A DNA stretch of 64,000 nt from Bacteroidales bacterium (lineage in GTDB: Bacteria > Bacillota > Clostridia > Lachnospirales > Lachnospiraceae): contig JAMPFJ010000002.1 in NCBI GenBank assembly GCA_023664535.1, forward strand, positions 186,001 to 250,000, in the 5' to 3' direction. A model generated the notes under the pieces. The model did not search any database. It was not told the origin of the DNA and saw only the letters and a program-made list of their open reading frames with translations. The position numbers and the translations under genes are program-made. Shown one piece after another: positions 1-8,788 of the stretch. Positions within the stretch are counted from its first letter, which is position 1. Each line of letters starts with the position of its first letter.

Positions 1-44
1 TGAAACTTTTCATCATCTGCTGTTGTTACTTTTTGTTCTTCCAT
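1..44 (-). CDS. rpoD: 5' end of probable RNA polymerase sigma factor RpoD (partial)
   Basis: Only the first 14 codons are inside the window, reading MEEQKVTTADDEKF on the minus strand. A good ribosome site (AAGGAAGG) lies about 8 bases before the ATG. The identity rests on position: it starts 120 bases after dnaG, and dgt-dnaG-rpoD is the usual order in clostridia. The visible residues alone do not identify it; an acidic N-terminus of this kind is typical of the variable N-terminal part of primary sigma factors. Confidence 0.55.
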   Translation of the reverse strand, partial: MEEQKVTTADDEKF

Positions 45-164
45 CGTTCCATCCTTCCTTTATATGGCTGTCTCGCCCTACCTGTGTTTTTTCTATAAAT
101 TATCCTTATCGGTAAAACTTGTATTCCAAATCCCCCGCTCCTGCATTGATGTTGAATACACGTG

Positions 165-1937
165 CTATATCCGGATTTTTAATTTGTCAACCTTTGCCTT
201 TTCCAGCATAAGCTGACTTGTCCTTGCCAAATCCCCCTTTGCCTTTTCCAGCTGGTGGCTGATACTCCGAATCCGTATTCCTTTCACCAAATCGGTAATC
301 ACTTTGGATTTTTCACTGTTTGCAATCTCCATATCAAAGCCCTGCTGCATAATTTCCGACACCTTTTCGTGCTCTTCCCTGCTCTGGTAATGGTTCATGA
401 TTGCTGCCGGCGTAACCTTTCCCTCACGTTCATATTGCGCAAATAATTCTGCCGCAACATCATGATAGACTGGCTCAAAAAAATCCTCCGGTGTAATTTC
501 CCCAGCCAGCACATCAAACAGGGTATTCTCATTTATCATCCAACTGATTAACAGCCGCTCCGCTTTCAACTGCTTCTGCTCTTTTTCCTTTTCCGGCGAT
601 TTTCTTTCTCCTCTTTCCCTGAATACCGAGGCATCTATCCTATTTGCACCCGCAATTCCATATCGGGTAACCGCTTCCTTCAGGCTGTCGGTTTCGATAT
701 CATACTGCTTCGCCACACTGTCAATATAATTCTTTCGCTCCAGCGGGTCCGAAATAGCGGACAACCTCTTCGCCGCCTCTTTCTGAAACTTTGTCCGCTC
801 CAACGGGTCCTCTTCATTATAATTATGAGCCAAAATCCCAATTTCAAACATTATACCGCTCTTTGCCTGTTCAATCCGCCGTTCAAATTCCTCCGTCCCC
901 TCCGCCTGTATCAATTCATCCGGGTCTTTATAGGGGGTCAGGGAAATCACCCTTGCCGGCATTTCAAATTCCCGCATGATTTCCAATGCCCGAAGCGCCG
1001 CCTTTGTTCCCGCCTCATCACTGTCATAAGCGAGATACACCTGGTCGGTAAACCGTTTGATTAGATTAACCTGCCCTACTGTCAATGCCGTTCCGAGGGA
1101 TGCCACCGCATTATCAAATCCTGCCTGATGCATGGAGATGACATCCATATAGCCTTCGCAAAATATTATTCCCCGCCGTCTGCTCTTTTTTGCCAGATTA
1201 AGTCCATAAAGATTCCGGCTCTTATCAAATACCGGCGTATCCTGTGTATTGATGTATTTCGGCTTTGCGTCTCCCATAACCCGTCCGCCGAATCCGATTA
1301 CCCGGTTATTCGTATCTATGATAGGATACATCACCCGATTCCAGAACCTGTCTGACGCACCCTGTTTTTCATCAAATTTAACCAATCCCGAATTTTTCAG
1401 TTCCTCATCACGGTATCCCTTATTTCTTAAGTATTTGTATAAATCATCACGATATACATCAGAAAAGCCTAAACCGAATGCTGTAATGGTTTCATCAGTA
1501 AGCCCCCGCTTTTTCAGATATTCCATTGCATGGCTGCCACGCTCGGTTTTCAGTAAATAATGAAAATATCCTGCTGCCAGCTTATTCATGTCCTTTAGCT
1601 TTGTTCTTTCATCCGCCTGCTTCTTTGCTTCCGGTGTCATGCTCTGCTCCGGAAGCTTTACCCCCGCTCTTTCCGCCAGCGCTTCTACCGCCTCCGGAAA
1701 AGAAAAATTTTCGTGCTCCATTAAAAAGGTATACACATTGCCGCCTACTCCGCATCCGAAACAGTGATACATCTGCTTCTCACGGCTTACATGAAAGGAT
1801 GGTGTCTTCTCATGATGAAACGGGCAGCATGCGGAATAAGAGTTTCCTTTCTTTTTTAAGTTTACATAACTTCCTATCACATCTACGATATCATTCCGTG
1901 AACGTACCTCTTCTATCACTTCATCCGCATAGTACAA
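165..1937 (-). CDS. dnaG: DNA primase DnaG
   Basis: Makes the RNA primers for DNA replication at the fork. 590 aa, a normal length. Residues 1-100 hold the CHC2 zinc-binding domain with C38, H41, C59 and C62 and the typical HEKTPSFHV and GCGVGGNV motifs. The catalytic core with the TOPRIM motif (FCEGYMDVISMHQAG) follows at about residues 258-275 and includes DSDEAG further on. The C-terminal third is the variable helicase-binding domain. The start is a TTG codon with a GGTGAGG ribosome site; no better start is seen. It sits between dgt and rpoD, the macromolecular-synthesis order of clostridia. Confidence 0.97.
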   Translation of the reverse strand: MYYADEVIEEVRSRNDIVDVIGSYVNLKKKGNSYSACCPFHHEKTPSFHVSREKQMYHCFGCGVGGNVYTFLMEHENFSFPEAVEALAERAGVKLPEQSMTPEAKKQADERTKLKDMNKLAAGYFHYLLKTERGSHAMEYLKKRGLTDETITAFGLGFSDVYRDDLYKYLRNKGYRDEELKNSGLVKFDEKQGASDRFWNRVMYPIIDTNNRVIGFGGRVMGDAKPKYINTQDTPVFDKSRNLYGLNLAKKSRRRGIIFCEGYMDVISMHQAGFDNAVASLGTALTVGQVNLIKRFTDQVYLAYDSDEAGTKAALRALEIMREFEMPARVISLTPYKDPDELIQAEGTEEFERRIEQAKSGIMFEIGILAHNYNEEDPLERTKFQKEAAKRLSAISDPLERKNYIDSVAKQYDIETDSLKEAVTRYGIAGANRIDASVFRERGERKSPEKEKEQKQLKAERLLISWMINENTLFDVLAGEITPEDFFEPVYHDVAAELFAQYEREGKVTPAAIMNHYQSREEHEKVSEIMQQGFDMEIANSEKSKVITDLVKGIRIRSISHQLEKAKGDLARTSQLMLEKAKVDKLKIRI

Positions 1938-2007
1938 TCTGCCTCACCACCTGTTCATTCTCCCCCCGCATTGCTTTTTCATCTCTTAAATATTATGTAA
2001 GCCAAAT

Positions 2008-3012
2008 TCACCGTTTCCATCCCAACGGCTCAAATGCCTCCTGAAATTTCAGCACTGCATAATTATCCGTCATTCCGGCAATATAATCGCATACCACCTG
2101 TTCCCGTTCTTCTCCGTTATCAATCATAACGGCGTATTCCTCCGGCATTATTTCCGGATGTGCGTTATAAAAGCCAAAAAGCTCCTGCAGCATGCGCTTT
2201 GCCTTTCCTTCCTCACCCTTTGCGACAGGATTGGTATACACCGTATCAAACAAAAAGCTTCTAAGATTCGTCATCGCCTGACGGATATCCGGCGAACAGA
2301 CAATATCTCCTTTTCCCTCGCTGTTCGCAATCACGTTATGAATAATTGTATTTAACCGGTTTCTTGTACTGTTCCCGAGTAAATCCGTACAAGCTGCCGG
2401 CAAATCCTCTTCCTTTAATATTCCGCCGCGGATAGCATCGTCAATATCATGATTGATATAAGCAATTTTGTCCGCCAGCTGCACAATCTTTCCCTCCAGT
2501 GTCGCAGGACTGCCCGTAGTCTTATGATTTAAAATCCCATCCCGCACCTCTGCCGTAAGATTCAGTCCTTTTCCTTTTTTTTCCAATCGTTCTACGACAC
2601 GGATACTTTGCTCATTATGTTTAAACCCTCTTGAGCAGACCTCATTTAATGCCCTCTCCCCGGCATGTCCAAAGGGAGTATGGCCAAGGTCATGGCCTAA
2701 AGCAATCGCCTCCGTCAGCTCTTCATTTAAGCGGAGTGCCCTGGCGATGGTGCGGGCAGTCTGGGAAACCTCCAGCGTATGGGTCAGCCTCGTTCTGTAA
2801 TGGTCACCCTCCGGCGAGAGAAACACCTGGGTTTTCTGCTTTAACCTGCGAAACGATTTTGAATGCAGTATTCTGTCCCTGTCCCGCTGGTAAATTGTCC
2901 GAACGTCGCACATCGGCTCTGCTATATCCCGTCCCTTTGACTGGTCGCTAAATGCAGCATATTCACACAGATATTCATGTTCCCATGCCTCCAGCTTCTC
3001 TCGAATATTCAT
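2008..3012 (-). CDS. dgt: dGTPase-like deoxynucleotide triphosphohydrolase (HD domain)
   Basis: Predicted dNTP triphosphohydrolase that hydrolyses dGTP (or other dNTPs) to the nucleoside and triphosphate. The HD-domain metal ligands are visible: RTRLTHTLEV, then ALGHDLGHTPFGHAGE, then the NHDIDDAI segment. About 334 aa, the length of the short clostridial dGTPase-like proteins. I set the start at 3012 (MNIREKLEAWEHEYL), because a GAAGGGG ribosome site lies 8 bases upstream; a longer reading frame begins at 3117 but its extra 35 residues are not family-like. First gene of a dgt-dnaG-rpoD block, with 70 bases between it and dnaG. Confidence 0.93.
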   Translation of the reverse strand: MNIREKLEAWEHEYLCEYAAFSDQSKGRDIAEPMCDVRTIYQRDRDRILHSKSFRRLKQKTQVFLSPEGDHYRTRLTHTLEVSQTARTIARALRLNEELTEAIALGHDLGHTPFGHAGERALNEVCSRGFKHNEQSIRVVERLEKKGKGLNLTAEVRDGILNHKTTGSPATLEGKIVQLADKIAYINHDIDDAIRGGILKEEDLPAACTDLLGNSTRNRLNTIIHNVIANSEGKGDIVCSPDIRQAMTNLRSFLFDTVYTNPVAKGEEGKAKRMLQELFGFYNAHPEIMPEEYAVMIDNGEEREQVVCDYIAGMTDNYAVLKFQEAFEPLGWKR

Positions 3013-3159
3013 CTGCAAAACCCCTTCTCTATCGTACCAAATTATTTTCCATATCCTTATTCCTGCCGGATATTTCACATTTTTGTTTTTAACCGTCCAT
3101 TTGTAAATATACGACACAAATTCAAAAATTCCTTTATTTATTTTTTATTTTTAAAAAAA

Positions 3160-3473
3160 TAAATACTTCGCCCGCCGTTTACCGAAAATGCGCCAATTTT
3201 GCGCAGGCGGAATCAGCCGCCCGAATCCACATTTCACGTTCTCATTTGAGCAGAATAGAAAACTGTAACCATTTCCAATCTTTCTCATTTGAAGTTTTAT
3301 TTAACATAAGCAGAGAATTAGATGTTCCACCAAGATATTTCTTTGAACCATTTCCGACACCGGATTCCGGCGAAGAACAATTTTCTTTATCGGGGTGTTC
3401 TAAGCGTCTGTCTTTTCACATTATTATCTTAGAACACCCCTGTTTCAAACCCATGTCTAATCCGTTTTCCTGA
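3160..3473 (+). pseudogene. Decayed XRE-family HTH regulator remnant
   Basis: The plus strand in the frame of 3246-3473 reads like the end of a Cro/C1-type helix-turn-helix: HISRSHLSRIEN (recognition helix), then SFEVLFNISRELDVPPRYFF. The typical family pattern is ISRSHLSRIENG followed by PSFEVLxxIsxxLdV, so the match is clear. Upstream the frame stays open to about 3160 with weak similarity (FAQAESAARIH), but there is no start codon or ribosome site, and a glycine-proline turn is damaged. The open frame runs to 3473 through an inverted repeat and overlaps the 3' end of the methyltransferase gene. I read it as a relic. Confidence 0.5.
3392..3440. repeat. Perfect 13-bp inverted repeat
   Basis: The arms GGGGTGTTCTAAG (3392-3404) and CTTAGAACACCCC (3428-3440) are perfectly complementary with a 23-base loop. 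It lies just beyond the 3' end of the minus-strand methyltransferase gene, so a transcript-end hairpin is possible, but no T-run follows on either strand. It could equally be a scar of a small mobile element inside the XRE relic. Confidence 0.6.
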
Positions 3474-4104
3474 CGACGCAGTGCAGGCGGAACCCTTTCC
3501 TCACCTCATATAATTCCAGCTTCAAACCGCTTGCATCACACAACTTCTGTATATCAGTCCTTGAATAAACATGGACATCCCCTTTGTGCAGAACCTTATT
3601 GACAACCGGTATTTCAATACGGTTGAAAAAACACATCAGCAGGTTGCTGCTAGATGCCATATCCCGCAAAATAAGCCGTCCGCCCGGGCGCAGAACCTTA
3701 CGCAGGCTCATAAAAAATTTTTCGGGATTTGGATAATGATGAAAGCTCATGGAACAGGTAACCACATCAAAGCTGTTGTCGTCAAACGGCAGTTTTTCGC
3801 AGTCGCCTGCAACAAAACGGACCCCCTCAAGATGTTTTCGCTTTGCGGTTTCTATCATCTTTGTCGACAAATCCACTCCCGTATAATTGACATCCGGATA
3901 ATCCTTTTTAAACATGCCTAACATTGCCCCGGTGCCACAGCCTGCATCCAGCAAATCGGCAAACTGTTCCTTCACCGCTTCCGCTAACACATCGGGATAA
4001 TCCTTGCGGCACATATTGTAAACGCTCGGGTCATTGTCATCAAATTTTTCTGCCGCCTGGTCAAATTCCTTTAACGATAATTTTTTATACTCTTCGCTTG
4101 TCAT
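3457..4104 (-). CDS. Class I SAM-dependent methyltransferase
   Basis: 215 aa, UbiE-like class I fold. Motif I is LLDAGCGTGAML (about residue 50), the acidic end of strand 2 is GVDLSTKMIETAK, motif II is GDCEKLPFDDNSFDVV, and post-motif LRKVLRPGGRLILRD follows. The substrate cannot be told. The ATG has an AGGAGG ribosome site 7 bases upstream. The promoter carries two copies of the GTTAG-N6-CTAAC palindrome, so it belongs to the same local regulon as two other methyltransferases and two transporter operons of this window. It is transcribed alone. Confidence 0.88.
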   Translation of the reverse strand: MTSEEYKKLSLKEFDQAAEKFDDNDPSVYNMCRKDYPDVLAEAVKEQFADLLDAGCGTGAMLGMFKKDYPDVNYTGVDLSTKMIETAKRKHLEGVRFVAGDCEKLPFDDNSFDVVTCSMSFHHYPNPEKFFMSLRKVLRPGGRLILRDMASSSNLLMCFFNRIEIPVVNKVLHKGDVHVYSRTDIQKLCDASGLKLELYEVRKGFRLHCVVRKTD

Positions 4105-4190
4105 ATAAATTCCTCCTTGGCAAAAGCGCCATAATTGCTGGAATCAATGCAGACAAAAGGGAAGTCTCCTTTCCTGTCCGTACAGCATAA

Positions 4191-4206
4191 GTTAGCGCAA
4201 ACTAAC
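4191..4206. promoter_or_regulatory. GTTAG-N6-CTAAC operator, site 1
   Basis: GTTAGCGCAAACTAAC, extended to perfect AAGTTAG/CTAACTT arms (4189-4208). It lies in the 5' leader of the methyltransferase gene at 3457-4104, downstream of a second copy. Predicted repressor site; see the regulon finding. Confidence 0.65.
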
Positions 4207-4222
4207 TTCTTGTTTCAAAAAT

Positions 4223-4289
4223 GCGGCTACTATGCGTTAGTAGCCGCTAACTTATTTACAAGTATACATTTTTCTTGTGTTTTTGTCAA
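4223..4289 (-). promoter_or_regulatory. Promoter with GTTAG-N6-CTAAC operator (site 2) and hairpin
   Basis: On the minus strand a -35 TTGACA (4284-4289) and a -10 TATACT (4261-4266) are separated by exactly 17 bases. The palindrome GTTAGTAGCCGCTAAC (4236-4251, plus-strand reading) begins 9 bases after the -10, so a bound protein would cover the start site. The same stretch also forms a perfect 10-bp hairpin with loop 5 (arms 4223-4232 and 4238-4247). It drives the methyltransferase gene. Confidence 0.7.
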
Positions 4290-4311
4290 ACAGAATGTCT
4301 TTTTCTGTCAC

Positions 4312-7056
4312 CTATTCCCGGTTTTTCAGCACTTCTGCCGGCATAATCTTATTGACGCGGCGCATCAAGATACGGTTGATAATAAAATACAAAATTATGA
4401 TTACGCCAAAAAGCCCTATATACATCTGCCAGGAATACGTCAGATTGATTCCACTGGCAACATTGGATACCAGATACGGATACATACTGTCCATAATCAC
4501 CTTGGACAGCGGGATTCCCAGCAGGGCACTGACCACCACAATCAGCAGATTACCGTTGAGGTACAGCTTTCTGACCTCCCCCTTCCGGTATCCAAACACC
4601 TTCATCAGCGAAATTGACATTGCTGAACGGTCAATCATTACTTTCATCATCAGGTACATGACTACCGCAAAAATGAATGCAGACGCTGCCGCCATCGTAA
4701 CCACCATTGGCATCATCATTTCCACAAAAATGGACGCGCTCTTCTCAATTTCTTCCTTGGAAGCAGCAGAGTAAATCCTGCCGCTGTCAATATCAAGCGC
4801 ATGGTCCGCAAACACGATATTATAATAATCCCCGTCCTCTCCCATCAGCTCCCGCATACTGTCAATATCCATAAAGGCAAAGAAGCTGGTGGAATATGGA
4901 ACAACCGCCTCTATCGTAAAAGCATAATTCCTGTCATTTTCTTCATCCTTCAAAACCAAATCATCTCCTGTATCCAGATGATATTTCTGCGCCATTGCCG
5001 AAGAAATCTGTACTTTATTTTTTCCGCTAAATGATTCTTCTCCCTCTGTTTTTTGTATTTCAAAATAAGGATTATCCGAATCAATTCCCAAAAGCGTCAC
5101 ATCCAGATTATACCCCAGCACTTCCTTTTTCAGCGTCACACCATAGGCGGCTTCTCCTCCCTCCGGCACCTGTTTCTCCGGATATTTATAGGTATACATA
5201 TAGGCAAACCTTGTATCCGCACGGTTTTCTGTTTTGATATGCCCGCAAAGCGCATAGCAGTTCAGCGATAGCATGACAATCAGCAGCGAGATAAACATTC
5301 CAAAGAACACGGTAAAGGCAGTCCGTCTCTCCCTGAGCATCTGCCGGATTTGAAAAATATGTACAAAACTACCACGCCGAATCTGAATATTCTGCGTCTT
5401 TCCATTCTTCTGTTCATTTCGAATCAGTGACAAAGCCGGACGCTCCAGTTTTTTACGGATTACCAGAAAGTTCGTCAGCGCAGCTGCCACCGGGGGCATG
5501 ACAATACCATACACCAACAGATACGGCTCGTAGATTACATCCAGAGCAGGAACAGAATAATATCCATAGCAGTCCCGCATCTGCACCTGTACTCCCAAAT
5601 CACTGTATCCCAGCGCCGTCCCAATCACTCCGGCAAGGAAAGTAATCCCTACCGGCAAAGCCAGGTAATGGCGCAAAAGCTCATTTTTTCTGACTCCCAT
5701 GGCATAAAGCGTGCCGATAATTCCCGCCTCCTGCTCAATGCTGTGTACCACAAAAACCGAGATGACATAGGCAAATAGAATCAATACAATAACACCCGCT
5801 GCAAGCCCCGCCGCCTTATTGATAAACTGGTCATCAGCAGCGCCTCCGATTCTGGTATTATCCTCCGCTTTAACAAACTGCGTCAGCTTGGAAAGCTCCA
5901 CATGATAATGCTCGTCAAGAAATTCTTCTGTTTCTTCGGAAAATTCAGACACCCCGTCCGAAAGTTTTTCCGAGCCCTCTGCCGCCTCGGATACCCCTCC
6001 TGCGTATTCTGTCATGCCCTTAGCAAAAGCATCTAATTCCTCTAACTGTTCCAATGCGGATTTAAGGCTCATCTGTACCAAGGCATTGTTGCTGTTCGCA
6101 ATCATTTTCTCCATGACTGTTTGATAATTATCTCCGTTTAATTCTGAAACACCAAAATTTGCAAGACTTTCCGATGCCTCCGCCAGATAAGCATCAAAGA
6201 TTTCCGATGCCCCGTCTGTCAGCTTTCCGCTATTATCATTTAATTCGTCCAGTCCCTTCTGCAGCTCCACCGCACCATCTGAAAGCTCATCTAATGCCTC
6301 TTTGAAAGCATCCAGCTTTCCTCCTGTCCGTTCCCAATATTCCTGAAAATAAGCGTCATCAATATCCTCCGCTTCAATATCCATTTTCTGAAGCTTCTCC
6401 TTCAGTTCCTCCTGTGTCAATTTTCCATTCAGTAAATAAGCATACACATATTCCTCGGAGCGTATACTTTTCTTCTCCTCTTTCAAACGGCGGTAATCTT
6501 CATCAAGCAAAAATCCTACACCAAACAGCTCGCTGTCCACGGCACTGTCGGATAAATTACGGTAGGGTGTATCGTAATCCGGCGAAGTTCCGATACCGCA
6601 TACCCGAAAGGAGCGCCCGCCTGCCATAATCTCATCATCCACAGATATCCCCTGCTCTTCACAGTACCTTTTTTCCAGAAAAATTTCGCCGGACTTCTGT
6701 GGCAGCCTTCCGAAGTCTGCCTGTGGCAAATCAATTTCATTTCTCTCGGAAAATATCCGCAGCACAGAATCATCTTCCATGGAATAATCCAGATAAAAAT
6801 GGGATTCCAGCGTAATTCCATCCTTCTCTAACGCAGATTTTTCTTCCTTAGTCAGCGGTACAAACAGGCTGAACTGTCCATCCTCCAGCTTATTTGCTTT
6901 CGCCGCATCCGCCGTACCGGTTATAATGGTATCTGCCGCCCCCACCAGACTGATAATCATATACATTCCCAGAATAACCAGCAGTCCCAGCGCCAGATAG
7001 CGGAATGCATTTTCCTTTAAATCCCGAAAAATCCTTTTTCTCAGTACTTTCTGCAT
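4312..7056 (-). CDS. ABC transporter permease, FtsX/MacB type
   Basis: 914 aa. An N-terminal membrane anchor (about 20-45) is followed by a large extracytoplasmic part that includes a heptad-like coiled-coil region (about 235-395; repeats such as LSDGAVELQKGLDELNDNSGKLTDGASE), then the first FtsX domain (three helices, about 410-530), a second soluble domain and a C-terminal FtsX domain (about 780-905). This is the double-FtsX layout of the VexP/YtgP-like exporters of Firmicutes, with a coiled coil like that of YhgE/Pip proteins. The ATG overlaps the stop of the ATPase gene by one base (TAATG), so the two are coupled. Under TetR control by context. Cargo unknown; peptides or lipophilic toxins are usual for the family. 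Confidence 0.88.
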   Translation of the reverse strand: MQKVLRKRIFRDLKENAFRYLALGLLVILGMYMIISLVGAADTIITGTADAAKANKLEDGQFSLFVPLTKEEKSALEKDGITLESHFYLDYSMEDDSVLRIFSERNEIDLPQADFGRLPQKSGEIFLEKRYCEEQGISVDDEIMAGGRSFRVCGIGTSPDYDTPYRNLSDSAVDSELFGVGFLLDEDYRRLKEEKKSIRSEEYVYAYLLNGKLTQEELKEKLQKMDIEAEDIDDAYFQEYWERTGGKLDAFKEALDELSDGAVELQKGLDELNDNSGKLTDGASEIFDAYLAEASESLANFGVSELNGDNYQTVMEKMIANSNNALVQMSLKSALEQLEELDAFAKGMTEYAGGVSEAAEGSEKLSDGVSEFSEETEEFLDEHYHVELSKLTQFVKAEDNTRIGGAADDQFINKAAGLAAGVIVLILFAYVISVFVVHSIEQEAGIIGTLYAMGVRKNELLRHYLALPVGITFLAGVIGTALGYSDLGVQVQMRDCYGYYSVPALDVIYEPYLLVYGIVMPPVAAALTNFLVIRKKLERPALSLIRNEQKNGKTQNIQIRRGSFVHIFQIRQMLRERRTAFTVFFGMFISLLIVMLSLNCYALCGHIKTENRADTRFAYMYTYKYPEKQVPEGGEAAYGVTLKKEVLGYNLDVTLLGIDSDNPYFEIQKTEGEESFSGKNKVQISSAMAQKYHLDTGDDLVLKDEENDRNYAFTIEAVVPYSTSFFAFMDIDSMRELMGEDGDYYNIVFADHALDIDSGRIYSAASKEEIEKSASIFVEMMMPMVVTMAAASAFIFAVVMYLMMKVMIDRSAMSISLMKVFGYRKGEVRKLYLNGNLLIVVVSALLGIPLSKVIMDSMYPYLVSNVASGINLTYSWQMYIGLFGVIIILYFIINRILMRRVNKIMPAEVLKNRE

Positions 7057-7760
7057 TATAAATCCTCCAATTCTGCCGCCGGCACTTTGTTTTCATTCCG
7101 ATAATCCTTCTTAATCTGTCCATCCTTTAAGACAATCACCTGATCCACCATATTTTTAATGGAATTATTGTGGGTAACAATCAACATGGTCGTTCCATAT
7201 TTACGGTTCACTTCCTCAAGCAGCACTAAAATATCTCTGGACGTTTTGGAATCCAGCGCACCGGTGGGCTCGTCACAAAGCAGCAGCTTCGGATTTTTAA
7301 TCAATGCCCTGGCAATAGCGCAGCGCTGCTGCTGCCCACCGGAAAGCTGCGACGGAAACTTATTCTGATGCTCCGTCAATCCCAATGTTTCCAGCAGCTC
7401 CTCTAAATCCAAGGGCTGGTCTGTCAGGTATTCACATACCTGGATATTCTCTCTGACCGTAAGGTTTGGCACCAGATTATAAAACTGAAAAATAAAACCA
7501 AGGTTTTCTCTCCGGTAATCAGACAACTGGTCCTGGGACAGTCCGAAAATCTCCTGACCATCCACCTGAATCGAGCCGGAATCCATCAAATCCAGTCCGC
7601 CAATCCCATTTAGCAGAGTAGATTTTCCGGAGCCGCTGGTTCCCTGAATCACACACATGGTTCCCCGGTCGACAGAAACAGAAATCCCTTTCAATACCTG
7701 GGCAAAACTCCCGCCCTCACCATAACTCTTCTTTAGGTTCTTTACTTCAAGATACATCAT
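7056..7760 (-). CDS. ABC transporter ATP-binding protein (MacB/LolD type)
   Basis: 234 aa nucleotide-binding subunit. Walker A GTSGSGKST (about 41-49), Q-loop FQFYNL, signature LSGGQQQRCAIARAL, Walker B LLLCDEPTGALD and the switch histidine in IVTHN are all intact. The start is one of two adjacent ATG codons behind a GGGAGGT ribosome site. It pairs with the permease immediately downstream, and the TetR gene with matching operators lies just upstream. Confidence 0.94.
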   Translation of the reverse strand: MMYLEVKNLKKSYGEGGSFAQVLKGISVSVDRGTMCVIQGTSGSGKSTLLNGIGGLDLMDSGSIQVDGQEIFGLSQDQLSDYRRENLGFIFQFYNLVPNLTVRENIQVCEYLTDQPLDLEELLETLGLTEHQNKFPSQLSGGQQQRCAIARALIKNPKLLLCDEPTGALDSKTSRDILVLLEEVNRKYGTTMLIVTHNNSIKNMVDQVIVLKDGQIKKDYRNENKVPAAELEDL

Positions 7761-7853
7761 CTTACCTCCCTACTATTTACTGTATAAGTCCGCTGTAAAA
7801 CGCAGATGTACATAGCATTCGTGGACTCATCAAAAATTTACTTTATTTTGTGA

Positions 7854-7868
7854 CATAACACCGTTATG
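7854..7868. promoter_or_regulatory. TetR-type operator upstream of the ABC operon
   Basis: The palindrome CATAACACCGTTATG lies between the ABC operon (start 7760) and the TetR gene. The same core ATAACACCGTTAT occurs at 8559-8571 in the TetR promoter. Two copies flanking a TetR gene indicate that TetR represses both itself and the transporter. Confidence 0.7.
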
Positions 7869-7920
7869 TTTTAGGGCTGATAACAGGCTATACAGCCAAT
7901 CTTTCTTCCGCCATATAGCC

Positions 7921-8538
7921 TTATTTTTTTGTCTCAAACAGTCCGTTCCAGCCTGAGACCAGATAAACAACGATTTCTTCCATATGCCTGACTGCCTTCT
8001 CCTCGTCCGGTTCATGGGTAAACAAATGAATAAAAGCATCCACCTGCATATGCGCCATCCAGTGAATCATATAATGGTCCGGCTTGGAAACCTCCAGCTT
8101 TGCCGCCGTCATTTCCGCCAGAGCATTGTAATGCTGTTCTCCCCAGTCCGCAAACCGGCTCACCACATCCTCATAGGCGCTCCCCTGGCTTTTCGTCAAA
8201 AGTATCTCAAAGACATCATAATTCTGATACATAAAATGTACAATCTCACTCGCCGCCCTGATATCCTCGGAATCCTCATCTGTGGAAGCAAATGAAGAAT
8301 CCATACTCAGTTCCTCTGAAAGGTGAAGCTGGATAATCGAGATTATGCCCTGTAACGGTTCCTCCACCAGCTGCTTCAGCAAATCTTCCTTATCCCGAAA
8401 GAAAAAGTACAGGGCGCCGGTCGTTACGCCGGCATTTTTGCAGATAGTGCGCAGTGAGGCTTTCATATAACCTTTTTCCAGAAACTCCTGTTTTGCACTG
8501 TCCAGAAGTTTGTTTCTCGTTTCCTTGTCCTCAGCCAA
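7921..8538 (-). CDS. TetR/AcrR-family transcriptional repressor
   Basis: 205 aa. The N-terminal HTH is typical: KQEFLEKGYMKASLRTICKN then VTTGALYFFFRDKEDLL (about residues 12-55). The C-terminal ligand domain is divergent. The start is TTG with AGGAGG 8 bases upstream. It is divergent from the TauE/SafE gene and upstream of the ABC transporter operon 4312-7760; identical palindromes precede both this gene and the operon, so it most likely represses the exporter and itself, released by a compound that the pump exports. Confidence 0.9.
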   Translation of the reverse strand: MAEDKETRNKLLDSAKQEFLEKGYMKASLRTICKNAGVTTGALYFFFRDKEDLLKQLVEEPLQGIISIIQLHLSEELSMDSSFASTDEDSEDIRAASEIVHFMYQNYDVFEILLTKSQGSAYEDVVSRFADWGEQHYNALAEMTAAKLEVSKPDHYMIHWMAHMQVDAFIHLFTHEPDEEKAVRHMEEIVVYLVSGWNGLFETKK

Positions 8539-8558
8539 GCAGGCTGCCTCCTCTCAAC

Positions 8559-8610
8559 ATAACACCGTTATCTTATTTTTCAGTGTACTTCTTTTTTCCG
8601 GGCTTGTCAA
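8559..8610 (-). promoter_or_regulatory. TetR gene promoter with its operator
   Basis: Minus-strand -35 TTGACA (8605-8610) and -10 TACACT (8582-8587) with 17-base spacing. The palindrome ATAACACCGTTAT (8559-8571) lies 10 bases after the -10 box, consistent with autorepression. Confidence 0.7.
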
Positions 8611-8707
8611 GAATTTCTTTTTTCTCTGCGGCATTTTATATGCGTCTCCCCTCTTCATGTTGCGGTTAGTTTTTGCTCCAAACCGACGCTTTTATTTCTT
8701 CTGCCGG

Positions 8708-8736
8708 TTGCAAATCAGGCGTCTGTCAGCTATAAT
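8708..8736 (+). promoter_or_regulatory. Promoter of the TauE/SafE-family gene
   Basis: -35 TTGCAA (8708-8713) and a perfect -10 TATAAT (8731-8736), spaced 17 bases, about 50 bases before the ATG. Confidence 0.6.
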
Positions 8737-8788
8737 ACAGTATATTTAATTGCATTTTTCATATCATGATTTCAGGGGGGGGACTTCT

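Noticed and set aside
4191..4251. GTTAG palindromes considered as recombination or attachment sites
   Set aside because: Their fixed position after -10 boxes and their restriction to promoters fit operators better.
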